Source: Streptomyces sp. NBC_00440 (GTDB lineage: Bacteria; Actinomycetota; Actinomycetes; Streptomycetales; Streptomycetaceae). From it: DNA of 64,000 nucleotides. Under the pieces are notes generated by a model. It saw nothing but the letters and a program-made list of their open reading frames with translations, searched no databases and was not told where the DNA came from. This document shows, in pieces, positions 26,561 through 35,911 of the stretch (its first letter is position 1; each line of letters begins with the position of its first letter). The stretch lies in assembly GCF_036014215.1 (NCBI RefSeq), contig NZ_CP107921.1, positions 7,003,501-7,067,500 on the forward strand. The letters run 5' to 3'. Made by a program: the position numbers and the translations under genes.

Positions 26561-27325
26561 ATGCCGGGCTGGTCGCGCTATCTCACTCCCGCCGCCGCGC
26601 ACTGGGGACTCGGTCTGGTGTGCCTGGGAGCGGGCGGGCAGAGCGGCCACATCGGCACGGTGCGCGAGAGGGTGCTGTCGTCGCACGCCGTGGTCCTCGT
26701 GACCGCCGGCCGCGGCCGCTGCAACGGCCGTGCGGTCGGCCCGCCCGCCCTGTTCCACCTGCCGGCGGGCGTGCCGCACACCTACGGTCCTGACAGGCAC
26801 GGCTGGAGTGAGCAGTGGGCGCTGTACGACGGCCCGGCCGCCGGCGCGTACGCCGAACTCGGTTACCTCCCGGCCGAGGTGACCCCACTGGCCGACGCCG
26901 CATCGGCCGCCCTGCTGTTCACCCGGCTGCGCCGTGCCCTCGACCGCCCCGACCCCGAGACGGCGTCCGCCGCCGCCCTCCACGAACTCATCACCGCGCT
27001 GGGCCGCCCGCGGGTCACGCACCCCGTCCTGGTCGCACTGGCCCGCAACAGCGCCCTCCCGCTGGCCGTCACGGCACGCGAACTGTCCCTGAGCGCGGAG
27101 AGGTTGAGGAGCGTCGTCCGGCAGCAGACCGGACATGGTCCGAAGGAGTACGTCCAGCGGCTGCGTATCAACCGGGCCAAGGAACTGCTCGCGGAGACGG
27201 ATCTGACCGTGGTGGCGATCTCCCGCCGCACCGGGTTCAACGACCCCGGCTACTTCACCCGCCAGTTCACCCGCCGGACCGGCGTCACCCCGTCCGCCTT
27301 CCGTACCCAGCAGCAGCGGGGATGA
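26561..27325 (+). CDS. AraC-family transcriptional regulator
   Basis: A 254-residue regulator with an N-terminal cupin-like arm (about 1-150; HLPAGVPHTYGP is the ligand-pocket segment) and a C-terminal double helix-turn-helix (about 160-250). The second helix-turn-helix and signature are clear: AKELLAETDLTVVAISRRTG and FNDPGYFTRQFTRRTGVTPSAFR. The ATG at 26561 is 6 bases after TACAGT and is preferred over longer frames that would cover the divergent promoter of the PhyH oxygenase gene, its likely target. Confidence 0.85.
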   Translation: MPGWSRYLTPAAAHWGLGLVCLGAGGQSGHIGTVRERVLSSHAVVLVTAGRGRCNGRAVGPPALFHLPAGVPHTYGPDRHGWSEQWALYDGPAAGAYAELGYLPAEVTPLADAASAALLFTRLRRALDRPDPETASAAALHELITALGRPRVTHPVLVALARNSALPLAVTARELSLSAERLRSVVRQQTGHGPKEYVQRLRINRAKELLAETDLTVVAISRRTGFNDPGYFTRQFTRRTGVTPSAFRTQQQRG

Positions 27326-27418
27326 CCGGCCGGCGCTGCGGCCATGCGGACGAACCGACGCCAGCGGTATGGACCTGTGGTGGTTGAACACCTGCTGGCC
27401 AGCATATTCGGCGGCAGG

Positions 27419-27424
27419 TAGCGT
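27419..27424 (+). promoter_or_regulatory. -10 box (TAGCGT) of the peptidase operon
   Basis: TAGCGT ends 7 bases before the ATG at 27432, consistent with a leaderless first gene. It supports that start over the in-frame ATG at 27426, which would then lie upstream of the transcript. Confidence 0.45.
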
Positions 27425-27431
27425 CATGCGC

Positions 27432-28265
27432 ATGAAGATCCTCATCAGCGCCGACATGGAGGGCGCGACCGGTGTGACCTGGCCCGGTGATGTGCTGCCC
27501 GGCAGTGCGCAGTGGGAACGCTGCCGGTCGCTGTTCACGTCCGATGTGAACGCCGCCGCCCTCGGCTTCTTCGACGGGGGAGCCGACGAGGTGCTCATCA
27601 ACGAAGCCCACTGGTCCATGCGGAATCTGCTCATCGAGCAGCTCGACGAGCGGGTCCAGATGCTCACGGGCCGCCATAAGTCGCTGTCCATGGTGGAGGG
27701 CGTCCAGCACGGCGACGTCGACGGGATCGCCTTCGTCGGGTACCACACCGGCGCCGGTATGGAGGGCGTACTCGCCCACACCTACCTGGCCAACTCGATC
27801 ACCGGCGTCTGGCTCAACGGCGTACGGGCGAGTGAGGGTCTCCTCAACGCGCATGTCGTCGCGGAGTACGGAGTCCCGGTGGTGCTCGTCACCGGCGACG
27901 ACCTGGCCTGCGCCGACGCGCTGGGCTACGCGCCCCGGGCCCGTACGGTGGCGGTGAAGGACCACGTGTCGCGGTACGCGGCGGTCTGCCGCACCCCGGC
28001 CCGTACGGCATCCGACATCCGGTCGGCCGCAGCGGGAGCCACCGCGCTCGCCGTGCGCCATGAACCCGTGACAGGTCGGTCCTTCACGGTGGAGCTGGAG
28101 TTCGACGCGGAGCATCTGGTGGGCGCCGCGACCGTCGTTCCGGGGGTCAGGCGGACAGCCGAACGGCGTGTCGCCTACACCAGCGCGACGATGTATGAGG
28201 GCATTCGGACCTTCAAGGCGGTTACGACGCTCGTCTCGTCCGCGGTGGAGGAACAGTATGGCTGA
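27432..28265 (+). CDS. M55-family (DppA-like) D-aminopeptidase
   Basis: A 277-residue zinc peptidase starting KILISADMEGATG, the diagnostic S-x-D-x-E-G metal motif of DppA. INEAHWSMRNL and the histidine in FVGYHTGAG supply further ligands. DppA of Bacillus removes N-terminal D-amino acids from short peptides and forms a decamer. The next gene, an M20 peptidase, overlaps it by 8 bases. With the S9 and S66 peptidases downstream this points to breakdown of D-amino-acid-containing peptides such as murein fragments. The start follows a TAGCGT box. Confidence 0.86.
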   Translation: MKILISADMEGATGVTWPGDVLPGSAQWERCRSLFTSDVNAAALGFFDGGADEVLINEAHWSMRNLLIEQLDERVQMLTGRHKSLSMVEGVQHGDVDGIAFVGYHTGAGMEGVLAHTYLANSITGVWLNGVRASEGLLNAHVVAEYGVPVVLVTGDDLACADALGYAPRARTVAVKDHVSRYAAVCRTPARTASDIRSAAAGATALAVRHEPVTGRSFTVELEFDAEHLVGAATVVPGVRRTAERRVAYTSATMYEGIRTFKAVTTLVSSAVEEQYG

Positions 28266-29604
28266 CGTGAACCCGATGGCAGCGGTCCCGCTGGACGCCA
28301 GGGCACTCGACGAGGTGGTGGACTTCACCTCGGAACTGATCCGGATCGACACGACCAACCGGGGCGGCGGCGACTGCCGGGAGCGGCCCGCCGCGGAGTA
28401 CGTCGCCGAGCGGCTGGCCGGTGCGGGGATCGAGCCGGTGCTCCTTGAGCGCACCCCGGGGCGTACCAATGTGGTGGCGAGGATCCCGGGTACCGACCCG
28501 TCGGCGGACGCGCTGCTGGTCCACGGGCACCTCGACGTGGTGCCCGCCGAGCCGGACGACTGGTCCGTGCACCCGTTCTCCGGTGAGATCCGCGACGGTG
28601 TGGTCTGGGGCCGCGGCGCCATCGACATGAAGAACATGGACGCGATGGTCCTCGCGGTGGTGCGGGCCTGGGCGCGCGAGGGCGTCCGCCCCCGGCGCGA
28701 CATCGTCATCGCGTACACGGCCGACGAGGAGGCGAGCGCCGTCGACGGCTCCGGCTTCCTCGCCGACCACCACCCCGGGCTCTTCGAGGGCTGCACCGAG
28801 GGGATCAGCGAATCCGGTGCCTTCACCTTCCACGCGGGCCCGGACCTGCCCGTCTACCCCATCGCGGCCGGTGAGCGCGGCACCGCCTGGCTGAAGCTCA
28901 CGGCGCACGGCAAGGCCGGCCACGGCTCCAAGGTCAACCGGGACAACGCGGTCAGCACGCTCGCCGCCGCCGTCGCCCGGATCGGCGAGCACCAGTGGCC
29001 GGTGCGGCTCACCCCGACCGTGCGGGCCGCGCTCACCGAGATCGCCGCGCTGCACGGCATCGAAACCGACACCGCCGACCCGGACTTCGACGTGGACGCG
29101 CTGCTCGCGAAGCTGGGCCCGGCGGCCGCGCTGGTCGAGCCGACCGTCCGCAACAGCGCCAACCCGACGATCCTGGAAGCCGGTTACAAGGTCAACGTGA
29201 TCCCCGGGCATGCGACGGCGTACGTCGACGGGCGGATGCTGCCCGGCGGCGAGGACGAGTTCCGCACGACGCTCGACCGGCTCACCGGGCCGCACGTCGA
29301 CTGGGAGTTCGACCACGGTGAGGTCGCGCTCGAAGCGCCGGTGGACTCACCGACGTACGCCAAACTGCGGGCGGCCGTCGAGAAGTTCGCACCGGAGGGG
29401 CATGTGGTGCCCTACTGCATGTCGGGGGGTACGGACGCCAAGCAGTTCTCCCGGCTGGGGATCACCGGGTACGGCTTCTCACCGCTGCGGCTGCCCCCGG
29501 GTTTCGACTACCAGGCCCTGTTCCACGGGGTCGACGAGCGGGTACCGGTGGACGCGCTGCACTTCGGTGTCCGGGTGCTCGATCACTATCTGCGTACTGC
29601 ATAG
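28258..29604 (+). CDS. M20/M25/M40-family zinc metallopeptidase
   Basis: A 448-residue M20 peptidase, close to the ArgE/DapE/CPG2 length. Metal and catalytic motifs: HGHLDVVP (near residue 90), GRGAIDMKN (about 116) and YTADEEAS (about 153) with the catalytic Glu. The dimerisation domain follows (GKAGHGSKVN). The family removes a terminal residue or acyl group from small peptides or amino acids. It overlaps the M55 gene by 8 bases and is followed 13 bases later by the S9 peptidase. Confidence 0.88.
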   Translation: MADVNPMAAVPLDARALDEVVDFTSELIRIDTTNRGGGDCRERPAAEYVAERLAGAGIEPVLLERTPGRTNVVARIPGTDPSADALLVHGHLDVVPAEPDDWSVHPFSGEIRDGVVWGRGAIDMKNMDAMVLAVVRAWAREGVRPRRDIVIAYTADEEASAVDGSGFLADHHPGLFEGCTEGISESGAFTFHAGPDLPVYPIAAGERGTAWLKLTAHGKAGHGSKVNRDNAVSTLAAAVARIGEHQWPVRLTPTVRAALTEIAALHGIETDTADPDFDVDALLAKLGPAAALVEPTVRNSANPTILEAGYKVNVIPGHATAYVDGRMLPGGEDEFRTTLDRLTGPHVDWEFDHGEVALEAPVDSPTYAKLRAAVEKFAPEGHVVPYCMSGGTDAKQFSRLGITGYGFSPLRLPPGFDYQALFHGVDERVPVDALHFGVRVLDHYLRTA

Positions 29605-29617
29605 GGGAGTTGTCTGC

Positions 29618-31615
29618 ATGGCATCCACCGGGGCCTACGGAACGTGGCCTTCGCCGATCGACGCCGCCCTCGCCGCGTCGCAGGACGGCCGTCCCGAGTT
29701 CATCGGCACGGTCGGCGAGGAAGTGTGGTGGACCGCGCCGCGCCCCGCCGAGGGCGGCCGGCGCGCACTGGTGCGGCGGCGGGCGGACGGCCGTGAGGAG
29801 ACGGCCCTGCCCGCTCCGTGGAACGTCCGCAGCCGGGTCATCGAGTACGGCGGACAGCCCTGGGCCGGGGCGGCGCGGCCCGCGGGCGGACCGCTCGTGG
29901 TCTTCGTCCACTTCGCCGACCAGCGGCTCTACGCGTACGAGCCGGACGCGCGGGGCGCCGGGGCGCAGCCGAAGCCGCTGACCCCGGTCTCCGCCGTGGG
30001 CGGCGGACTGCGCTGGGTGGACCCGGTGATCCACCTGGACCGCGGCGAAGTCTGGTGCGTCCTGGAGGAGTTCACCGGCGGCTCGCCCACCGATGTGCGC
30101 CGGGTCCTCGCGGCCGTACCGCTGGACGGCTCGGCCGCAGGGGACCGCGCTGCCGTACGCGAACTCTCCGACGGCGGGCACCGCTTCGTCACCGGCGCAC
30201 GGCTCTCGCCGGACGGGCGGCGTGCAGCGTGGCTGGGCTGGGACCATCCGCGGATGCCGTGGGACGGGACCGATGTCATGGTCGCCGATGTCACGGGCGA
30301 CGGCCTCTTCGAGGGGGCCCGGCACTTCGCCGGGGGACCCGGCGAGTCCGTCGCACAGGTCGGCTGGGCGGCCGACGGGCGGCTGCTGTTCGCGTCCGAC
30401 CGCACCGGCTGGTGGAACCTCTACCGGGCGGACGTGGACCACGACGGCGCGGCCGTCGCGCTCTGCCCCCGCGACGAGGAGTTCGGCGGGCCGCTCTGGA
30501 AGATCGGCCAGAAGTGGTTCGAGCCGCTGGACAGCGGGCTGATCGCCGTCGTCCACGGCGCGGGCACCACCGCGCTCGGTGTGCTCGACCCGGAATCCGG
30601 CGAACTCGTCGACGCGCCGGGCCACTGGAGCGAGTGGGCCGCGACCCTGGCCGCGGACGGCAGCCGGGTGATCGGCCTGGCGGCGGGCCCGCGCTCCACG
30701 TTCGAGATCGTGGAGCTGGACACCAGCTCAGGACACACCCGCGTCATCGGCTCCCCGCACCGGGACGCGGTGGACCCCGCCTATTACCCCGATCCGCAGA
30801 CCCGTACGTTCACCGGGCCCGGCGGCCGGGAGATCCACGCCCACATCCACCCGCCGCACAGCCCGGACCTGACCGCACCGGACGGCGAACTGCCGCCCTT
30901 CGTGGTCTGGGCGCACGGCGGACCCACCAGCCGTACACCGCTCGTACTCGACCTGGAGATCGCCTACTTCACCTCGCGGGGCATCGGGGTGGCCGAAGTC
31001 AACTACGGCGGTTCGACCGGCTACGGCCGGGAGTACCGCAACCGGCTGCGCGGGCAGTGGGGCGTCGTGGACGTGGAGGACTGCGCGGCCGTCGCCGGGG
31101 CACTCGCTGACGAGGGCACCGCCGACCGGGCCCGGCTCGCGATCCGCGGCGGCAGCGCGGGCGGCTGGACATCGGCCGCCTCGCTGGCGTCGTCCGGCGT
31201 CTACGCCTGCGGCACCATCATGTATCCCATCCTCGATCTGACCGACTGGGCGTCGGAGGACGGCACCCACGATTTCGAGTCCCAGTACCTGGAGACCCTC
31301 ATCGGGCCGTTCGCCGAGGTCCCCGAGCGCTACCGCGACCGCTCGCCCGCCCAGCACGCGGACCGGGTGTCAGCGCCGTTCCTGCTGCTCCAGGGGCTGG
31401 ACGACGTGATCTGCCCACCGGTGCAGTGCGAGCGGTTCCTGGAGCTGATGGCGGGCCGGGGCGTGCCGCACGCCTACCTCACGTTCGAGGGCGAGGGGCA
31501 CGGTTTCCGCAGGGCCGACACCATGGTCCGCGCGCTGGAGGCCGAACTCTCCCTGTACGCACAGACCTTCGGCATCGACCGGCCCGACGTGCCCGCCCTG
31601 GAGCTGAACCAGTGA
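29618..31615 (+). CDS. S9-family prolyl oligopeptidase/acylaminoacyl-peptidase-like
   Basis: A 665-residue cytosolic serine peptidase. The N-terminal about 400 residues form a beta-propeller (VTGARLSPDGRRAAWLGW, LFASDRTGWWNLYRAD); the alpha/beta-hydrolase domain follows with the oxyanion segment HGGPTSR, nucleophile Ser513 in GGSAGG, Asp596 in QGLDDV and His628 in EGHGFR. The family cleaves short peptides in the propeller cavity. No signal peptide is present. The start has GGGGAG upstream. Its stop overlaps the S66 start (GTGA). Confidence 0.88.
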   Translation: MASTGAYGTWPSPIDAALAASQDGRPEFIGTVGEEVWWTAPRPAEGGRRALVRRRADGREETALPAPWNVRSRVIEYGGQPWAGAARPAGGPLVVFVHFADQRLYAYEPDARGAGAQPKPLTPVSAVGGGLRWVDPVIHLDRGEVWCVLEEFTGGSPTDVRRVLAAVPLDGSAAGDRAAVRELSDGGHRFVTGARLSPDGRRAAWLGWDHPRMPWDGTDVMVADVTGDGLFEGARHFAGGPGESVAQVGWAADGRLLFASDRTGWWNLYRADVDHDGAAVALCPRDEEFGGPLWKIGQKWFEPLDSGLIAVVHGAGTTALGVLDPESGELVDAPGHWSEWAATLAADGSRVIGLAAGPRSTFEIVELDTSSGHTRVIGSPHRDAVDPAYYPDPQTRTFTGPGGREIHAHIHPPHSPDLTAPDGELPPFVVWAHGGPTSRTPLVLDLEIAYFTSRGIGVAEVNYGGSTGYGREYRNRLRGQWGVVDVEDCAAVAGALADEGTADRARLAIRGGSAGGWTSAASLASSGVYACGTIMYPILDLTDWASEDGTHDFESQYLETLIGPFAEVPERYRDRSPAQHADRVSAPFLLLQGLDDVICPPVQCERFLELMAGRGVPHAYLTFEGEGHGFRRADTMVRALEAELSLYAQTFGIDRPDVPALELNQ

Positions 31616-32649
31616 GCCTCACCCCGCCGTCCCCCACGCCGCCGTCACTCGCCCAGCCGTCCCCCGCCATGCCGTCCCCGACGGCGCCGGGCCGCGCACA
31701 GCCCGGCCGCACCGCACCCGCCCTCGTGCCGCTGACCCGGCCCGCCCGGCTGCGGCCGGGGGCCAGGGTCGCCGTGGTGTCGCCCAGCGGGCCCGTCCCC
31801 GAGGACCGGCTCACGGCGGGGCTCGACATCCTCCGCGGCTGGGACCTGGACCCGGTCGTGATGCCCCATGTGCTCGACAGGCACCCGCGGTTCAGATACC
31901 TCGCGGGCGCCGACGAGGCCCGCGCCCGCGACCTCCAGACGGCCTGGTGCGACCCGGAGTTCTCCGCGGTCCTCTGCGCACGCGGCGGATACGGCGCGCA
32001 GCGCATGACCGATCTGCTGGACTGGGCGGCGATGCGCGCGGCCGGGCCCAAGGTGTTCGTCGGCTACAGCGATGCCACCGCGCTGCACGAGGCGTTCGCG
32101 GTACGGCTGGGGCTCTCCACGCTGCACGGCCCGATGACCGCGGCCCTCAGCTTCATCGAGAACGCGGAGACCCAGGAATCCCTGCGCGCCACACTCTTCG
32201 AGCCCGACACGGTCCGCACGCTCGGCCTCGGCACCGCCCGCACCCTGGCCCCCGGCCGGGCGGCCGGCATCACCTTCGGGGGCTGCGTCGCGCTGCTCGC
32301 CGCCGAGCTCGGCACACCGCACGCCCGCCCCACGGGGCGCGGCGGGCTGCTGCTGATCGAGGACGTCGGCGAGAAGGGCTACAGCATCGACCGGAACCTC
32401 ACCCAGCTGCTCCGCTCGGGCCTGCTGGACGGCGTCGCGGGCATCGCTCTCGGTTCCTGGGAGGAGTGCGCCCCGGGCGACGAGGTACGGGCGGTGCTGG
32501 AGGACCGGCTCGGCGGTCTCGGTGTGCCGGTGGCCGCGGAGTTCGGCTTCGGGCACTGCTCCACGGCGCAGACGATGCCGCTCGGCGTGCCCGCGGTCCT
32601 GGACGCCGGCGCGGGCACCCTCACGCTGGACGTGCCGGCACTGGTCTGA
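31612..32649 (+). CDS. S66-family LD-carboxypeptidase (murein tetrapeptide carboxypeptidase, LdcA-like)
   Basis: A 345-residue serine carboxypeptidase with all three catalytic residues: Ser153 in GYSDATAL, Glu250 in LLIEDVGE and His315 in GFGHCST. LdcA enzymes remove the terminal D-Ala from murein tetrapeptides in recycling; MccF relatives act on peptide antibiotics. The first about 40 residues are Pro/Ser-rich low complexity (TPPSPTPPSLAQPSPAMPSP) without a clear signal peptide. The GTG overlaps the S9 stop, so it is translationally coupled and last in the four-peptidase operon, which ends in a hairpin. Confidence 0.88.
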   Translation: MSLTPPSPTPPSLAQPSPAMPSPTAPGRAQPGRTAPALVPLTRPARLRPGARVAVVSPSGPVPEDRLTAGLDILRGWDLDPVVMPHVLDRHPRFRYLAGADEARARDLQTAWCDPEFSAVLCARGGYGAQRMTDLLDWAAMRAAGPKVFVGYSDATALHEAFAVRLGLSTLHGPMTAALSFIENAETQESLRATLFEPDTVRTLGLGTARTLAPGRAAGITFGGCVALLAAELGTPHARPTGRGGLLLIEDVGEKGYSIDRNLTQLLRSGLLDGVAGIALGSWEECAPGDEVRAVLEDRLGGLGVPVAAEFGFGHCSTAQTMPLGVPAVLDAGAGTLTLDVPALV

Positions 32650-32700
32650 ACCGCCGGGGCGCGAATCCGGGCCGCCCCGGTACCGCGCGCCCCGGGCGGT
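32650..32700 (+). terminator. Hairpin terminator of the peptidase operon
   Basis: Arms ACCGCCGGGGCGCG and CGCGCCCCGGGCGGT pair over 14 bp with one bulged base. The hairpin begins directly after the S66 stop codon and ends just before the -10 box of the next gene. Confidence 0.65.
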
Positions 32701-32701
32701 T

Positions 32702-32707
32702 TAGCCT
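32702..32707 (+). promoter_or_regulatory. -10 box (TAGCCT) of a probable leaderless transcript
   Basis: TAGCCT ends 6 bases before the acetyltransferase ATG, which has no ribosome-binding site. Confidence 0.5.
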
Positions 32708-32713
32708 TGCCCG

Positions 32714-33268
32714 ATGTCAGACACGACCGCATACCTCGCCGCAGGCCCCCGGGTGGGCGTACGTCTCTTCTCGTACGAGGACGCGGGGGAGTTCACCGCG
32801 CTGGTACGGGAGAGCAGGGAACTGCACCACCCCTGGCTCGCCCCGCCCGCCGACCACGAGAGCTTCCTCGTCTACGCGCGGCGGCTGATCGAGGACCCGG
32901 CCAAGGCGGGCTTCCTGGTCTGCGAACACGAGGGCGCGGCGGCCGGACGCATCGCCGGGTTCATCAACATCAACAACATCGTCGAGGGCGCGTTCCGGAG
33001 CGGGGCGCTCGGATACGGCGCGTTCGCGCACGCGGCAGGGCGGGGTCTGATGGGGGAGGGGCTGCGCCTGGTGATGGCGTACGCCTTCGGCCCGCTCGGC
33101 CTGCACCGCCTGGAGGTCAACATCCAGCCCGCCAACGAGGCATCGCTGGCGCTGATCCGCCGCGCCGGGTTCCGGCTGGAGGGGTTCTCTCCGGACTTCC
33201 TCTTCATCGACGGTGCCTGGCGGGACCACGAACGCTGGGCGTTCACCGCCGAAATGACGGTCCGCTGA
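32714..33268 (+). CDS. GNAT-family N-acetyltransferase (RimJ/RimL-like)
   Basis: A 184-residue GNAT protein. The acetyl-CoA pyrophosphate loop region is AAGRGLMGEGLRLVMAYAF (a variant of Q/R-x2-G-x-G/A), followed by LHRLEVNIQPANEASLALIRRAGF, the motif typical of RimJ/RimL-type enzymes that acetylate N-termini or small amines. The ATG sits 6 bases after a TAGCCT box. Single gene; target unknown. Confidence 0.85.
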   Translation: MSDTTAYLAAGPRVGVRLFSYEDAGEFTALVRESRELHHPWLAPPADHESFLVYARRLIEDPAKAGFLVCEHEGAAAGRIAGFININNIVEGAFRSGALGYGAFAHAAGRGLMGEGLRLVMAYAFGPLGLHRLEVNIQPANEASLALIRRAGFRLEGFSPDFLFIDGAWRDHERWAFTAEMTVR

Positions 33269-33351
33269 CGGCGGCCGCGCCCCTCAGACGGATCCCTCAG
33301 ACGGATCCCCCGGCCCGTCTTCCGGCCCGGACCGGGGCTGGGCCGGGCCCG

Positions 33352-33687
33352 TCAGCGGCCCTTGCGGTTGATCTTCATGGTGTCCATGTCCGTCACGGTC
33401 GAGCGCAGCGGACCGAAGCCGTGCCCCAGCTCCTTCAGCGCGGTCTCGGCCCGGTCCTCGGCGATGGCGCCCGCCATCTCCTCGCCGTCCGCCGCGTCGG
33501 AGACGACGACATAGCGGAACGAGAAGTGCCGCAACGCCCTGTCGTAGGTGAGTGAGCCCTGCTCGGTGAAGTGCATCTGCGTCAGCCCGTGGTCGTCCAC
33601 GTCCGCGAGCAGCCGGGTCCGCGAGGTGTCCGTCAGCCCGTCCCAGGTTCCCCGCACAATGACCCGGTAGGTGTGCTGCTCGGCCAT
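33352..33687 (-). CDS. Small conserved protein, DUF6204-like
   Basis: A 111-residue actinobacterial protein: TYRVIVRGTWDGLTDTSR, FTEQGSLTYDRALRHFSFRYVV and a basic C-terminus (MKINRKGR). The pattern resembles the DUF6204 family; function is unknown. It looks like a small alpha+beta fold. The ATG follows GAGGGCGGACGAG. It is convergent with the acetyltransferase gene and divergent from the DUF5107 gene. Confidence 0.65.
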   Translation of the reverse strand: MAEQHTYRVIVRGTWDGLTDTSRTRLLADVDDHGLTQMHFTEQGSLTYDRALRHFSFRYVVVSDAADGEEMAGAIAEDRAETALKELGHGFGPLRSTVTDMDTMKINRKGR

Positions 33688-33913
33688 CTCGTCCGCCCTC
33701 GTCTCGTTCGTACACCGTTCCCGGCGAAGGGTACGGGTCCGGCCGAGTCCGGCGCAGACCAATTTCTCCGGGGCGGCCTTCCGCGCGGATCGGGCAGCCT
33801 TTCGGATAAATCGGCCTGCGGGAACCCCTGGTCAGACCAGGCCCGCCGGTGTTCCATGGTCATCAGGGGAGGGGCCGGGCGGACGGCTGCCCCCACGAGC
33901 GAGTGAGGTTGCC

Positions 33914-35881
33914 TTGGCCACGACCGTGCGACGTGCCGTAATGACGCTGCCCGCTGCCCCGTTGGGGCCGGAGAACCCCCTTCCCGCGCTGCGGCCGCTC
34001 GACGAGATGCACACCGTGGACGCCGAGGGGCGGGCCGGGCTCCCGCACGACATGGCACGCCAGGTCGGGTACGAGCAGCTGACCAGCGTGCTGCCCGTGC
34101 GCGTCCTCGACGGGTACGCCAGGGAGCGCACGCCCACCGGCATCGACACGATCGTGATCGAGAACGACCGGCTGCGGGCCACCGTGCTGCCCGGTCTCGG
34201 CGGCCGGATCCACTCCCTCTTCCACAAGCCGTCGGGCCGGGAACTGCTCTACCGCAACCCCGTCCTCCAGCCCGCCGATTTCGCGCTGAACGGCGCCTGG
34301 TTCTCCGGCGGCATCGAGTGGAACATCGGCGCGACCGGGCACACCACGCTCAGCTGCGCCCCGCTGCACGCGGCGCTGGTGACCGCACCCGACGGCGGTG
34401 AGATGGTGCGGCTCTGGGAGTGGGAGCGGCTGCGCGACCTGCCCTTCCAGGTGGACCTCTGGCTGCCGGAGGACTCCGACTTCCTCTACGTCGGCGTCCG
34501 GATCCGCAACCCGCACGAGCAGCCGGTGCCCACCTACTGGTGGTCCAACATCGCCGTGCCCGAGGGCCCGAAGACCCGTGTCCTGGCCCCCGCCGACGAA
34601 GCCTGGCACTTCGGCTACGAGCGCAGTCTGCGCCGTGTCCCGGTCCCCGGATGGAACGGCGCCGACCGTACGTACCCCCTCCGCAGCGAGTACCCGGCCG
34701 ACTACTTCTACGAGGTCCCGCCCGAGGAGAGGAAGTGGATCGCCTCGCTCGACGAGGGAGGACGGGGGCTCGTCCAGACATCGACCGACCAGCTGCGCGG
34801 CCGCAAGCTCTTCCTCTGGGGTTCGGGCACCGGCGGCCGGCGCTGGCAGCAGTGGCTGACCGAGCCGGGCACCGGCGGCTACGCGGAGATCCAGGCGGGT
34901 CTCGCCCGTACCCAGCTGGAGCATGTACGTCTGGAAGCGGGCGCCGAGTTCAGCTGGCTGGAGGCGTACGGGCCGCTCGAAGCGGATGCGTCGGCCGTGC
35001 ACGGCGACGACTGGGCCGCGGCCCGCGACGAGGCGGCGGGCCGGCTCGAAGCCGCGCTGCCCAGGGCCGCGGTCGAGGCGGCCCACGACGGGTGGCGCGG
35101 CTGCGTGGACCGCGAGCCGCACGAGATGCTCGCCACCGGCTCCGGCTGGGGCGCGCTGGAAGTGCTGCGCGGCGGGTACAAGCTGCCGGGCACGCCGTTC
35201 TACGCGTCGGCGCTCGACGACGACCAGCAGCCCTGGCTGGAGCTGTACCGCTCCGGTGCGTTCCCGGCGCCGCGCAAGGTCACCCCGCCCGGTCCCTCGC
35301 TGGTCTCCAGGCACTGGCGGGACATGCTGGAGACGGCCCGCGCCGAACCGCTGACCGAGTACCACCTGGGTATCGCGCAGTGGCACGGCGGCGACCGGGC
35401 CCAGGCGGTGCGCAGCTGGGAGCGCGGCCTCGAACTGGCTCCGTCCCGCTGGCCGTTGCTGCGCTGCCTCGCGGTCGCCGACCGGTGCGACGGCCACGAC
35501 GGGAGGGCGGCCGACCGCTGCGCCGAGGCCTTCGACGACCTCTGCGAGGAGCGCCGCGAAGGCCGGAACTGGACGGCGGTGACGGCCGCCCTGGGGCGCG
35601 AGGCGATCGACGTACTGCTCGCGGTGGGGCGCACCGCGGACGCGCGGCGCGTCTGGGACCGGCTGGGGCAGGAGACCCGCGCCCGTGGCCGGTTCCGGCT
35701 GATCGAGGCTCAACTGCTGCTTGCCGAAGGGGACACCGGGGCGGCGCGTGCGATATTCGACGCGGGCTTCGAGGTGGCGGACCTCCGGGAGGGCGCGGAG
35801 ATCCTCAACGAGATCTGGTCGGCCCTCACGGACGATCCGCTGCCGGAGGCGTACGAGTACCGGATGCGGCCGGTGAGCTGA
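33914..35881 (+). CDS. DUF5107 domain protein with C-terminal TPR region
   Basis: A 655-residue cytosolic protein. The N-terminal half resembles galactose mutarotase/aldose-epimerase sandwiches and matches DUF5107 (VLPGLGGRIHSLFHKPSGRELLY, FSGGIEWNIGATGH). The C-terminal about 200 residues hold tetratricopeptide-like helices (YHLGIAQWHGGDRAQAVRSWERGLELAP). Such proteins occur in sugar-metabolism contexts; no reaction is known. The TTG start was chosen because GTGAGG lies 5 bases before it; an ATG nine codons later (33941) is possible. A 15-bp tandem duplication covers its stop codon. Confidence 0.7.
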   Translation: MATTVRRAVMTLPAAPLGPENPLPALRPLDEMHTVDAEGRAGLPHDMARQVGYEQLTSVLPVRVLDGYARERTPTGIDTIVIENDRLRATVLPGLGGRIHSLFHKPSGRELLYRNPVLQPADFALNGAWFSGGIEWNIGATGHTTLSCAPLHAALVTAPDGGEMVRLWEWERLRDLPFQVDLWLPEDSDFLYVGVRIRNPHEQPVPTYWWSNIAVPEGPKTRVLAPADEAWHFGYERSLRRVPVPGWNGADRTYPLRSEYPADYFYEVPPEERKWIASLDEGGRGLVQTSTDQLRGRKLFLWGSGTGGRRWQQWLTEPGTGGYAEIQAGLARTQLEHVRLEAGAEFSWLEAYGPLEADASAVHGDDWAAARDEAAGRLEAALPRAAVEAAHDGWRGCVDREPHEMLATGSGWGALEVLRGGYKLPGTPFYASALDDDQQPWLELYRSGAFPAPRKVTPPGPSLVSRHWRDMLETARAEPLTEYHLGIAQWHGGDRAQAVRSWERGLELAPSRWPLLRCLAVADRCDGHDGRAADRCAEAFDDLCEERREGRNWTAVTAALGREAIDVLLAVGRTADARRVWDRLGQETRARGRFRLIEAQLLLAEGDTGAARAIFDAGFEVADLREGAEILNEIWSALTDDPLPEAYEYRMRPVS

Positions 35882-35911
35882 CGGCCGGTGAGCTGATGGC
35901 CGCGGGCTGAC
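35867..35911 (+). repeat. 15-bp tandem repeat across a stop codon
   Basis: CGGCCGGTGAGCTGA occurs twice head-to-tail (35867-35881 and 35882-35896), with a degenerate third copy. The first copy ends in the stop codon of the DUF5107 gene, so the copies repeat the last codons and the stop in frame. Confidence 0.8.

Noticed and set aside
31612..31730. Pro/Ser-rich start of the S66 peptidase as a signal peptide
   Set aside because: It lacks a basic n-region and a hydrophobic core; it is better described as a disordered extension.
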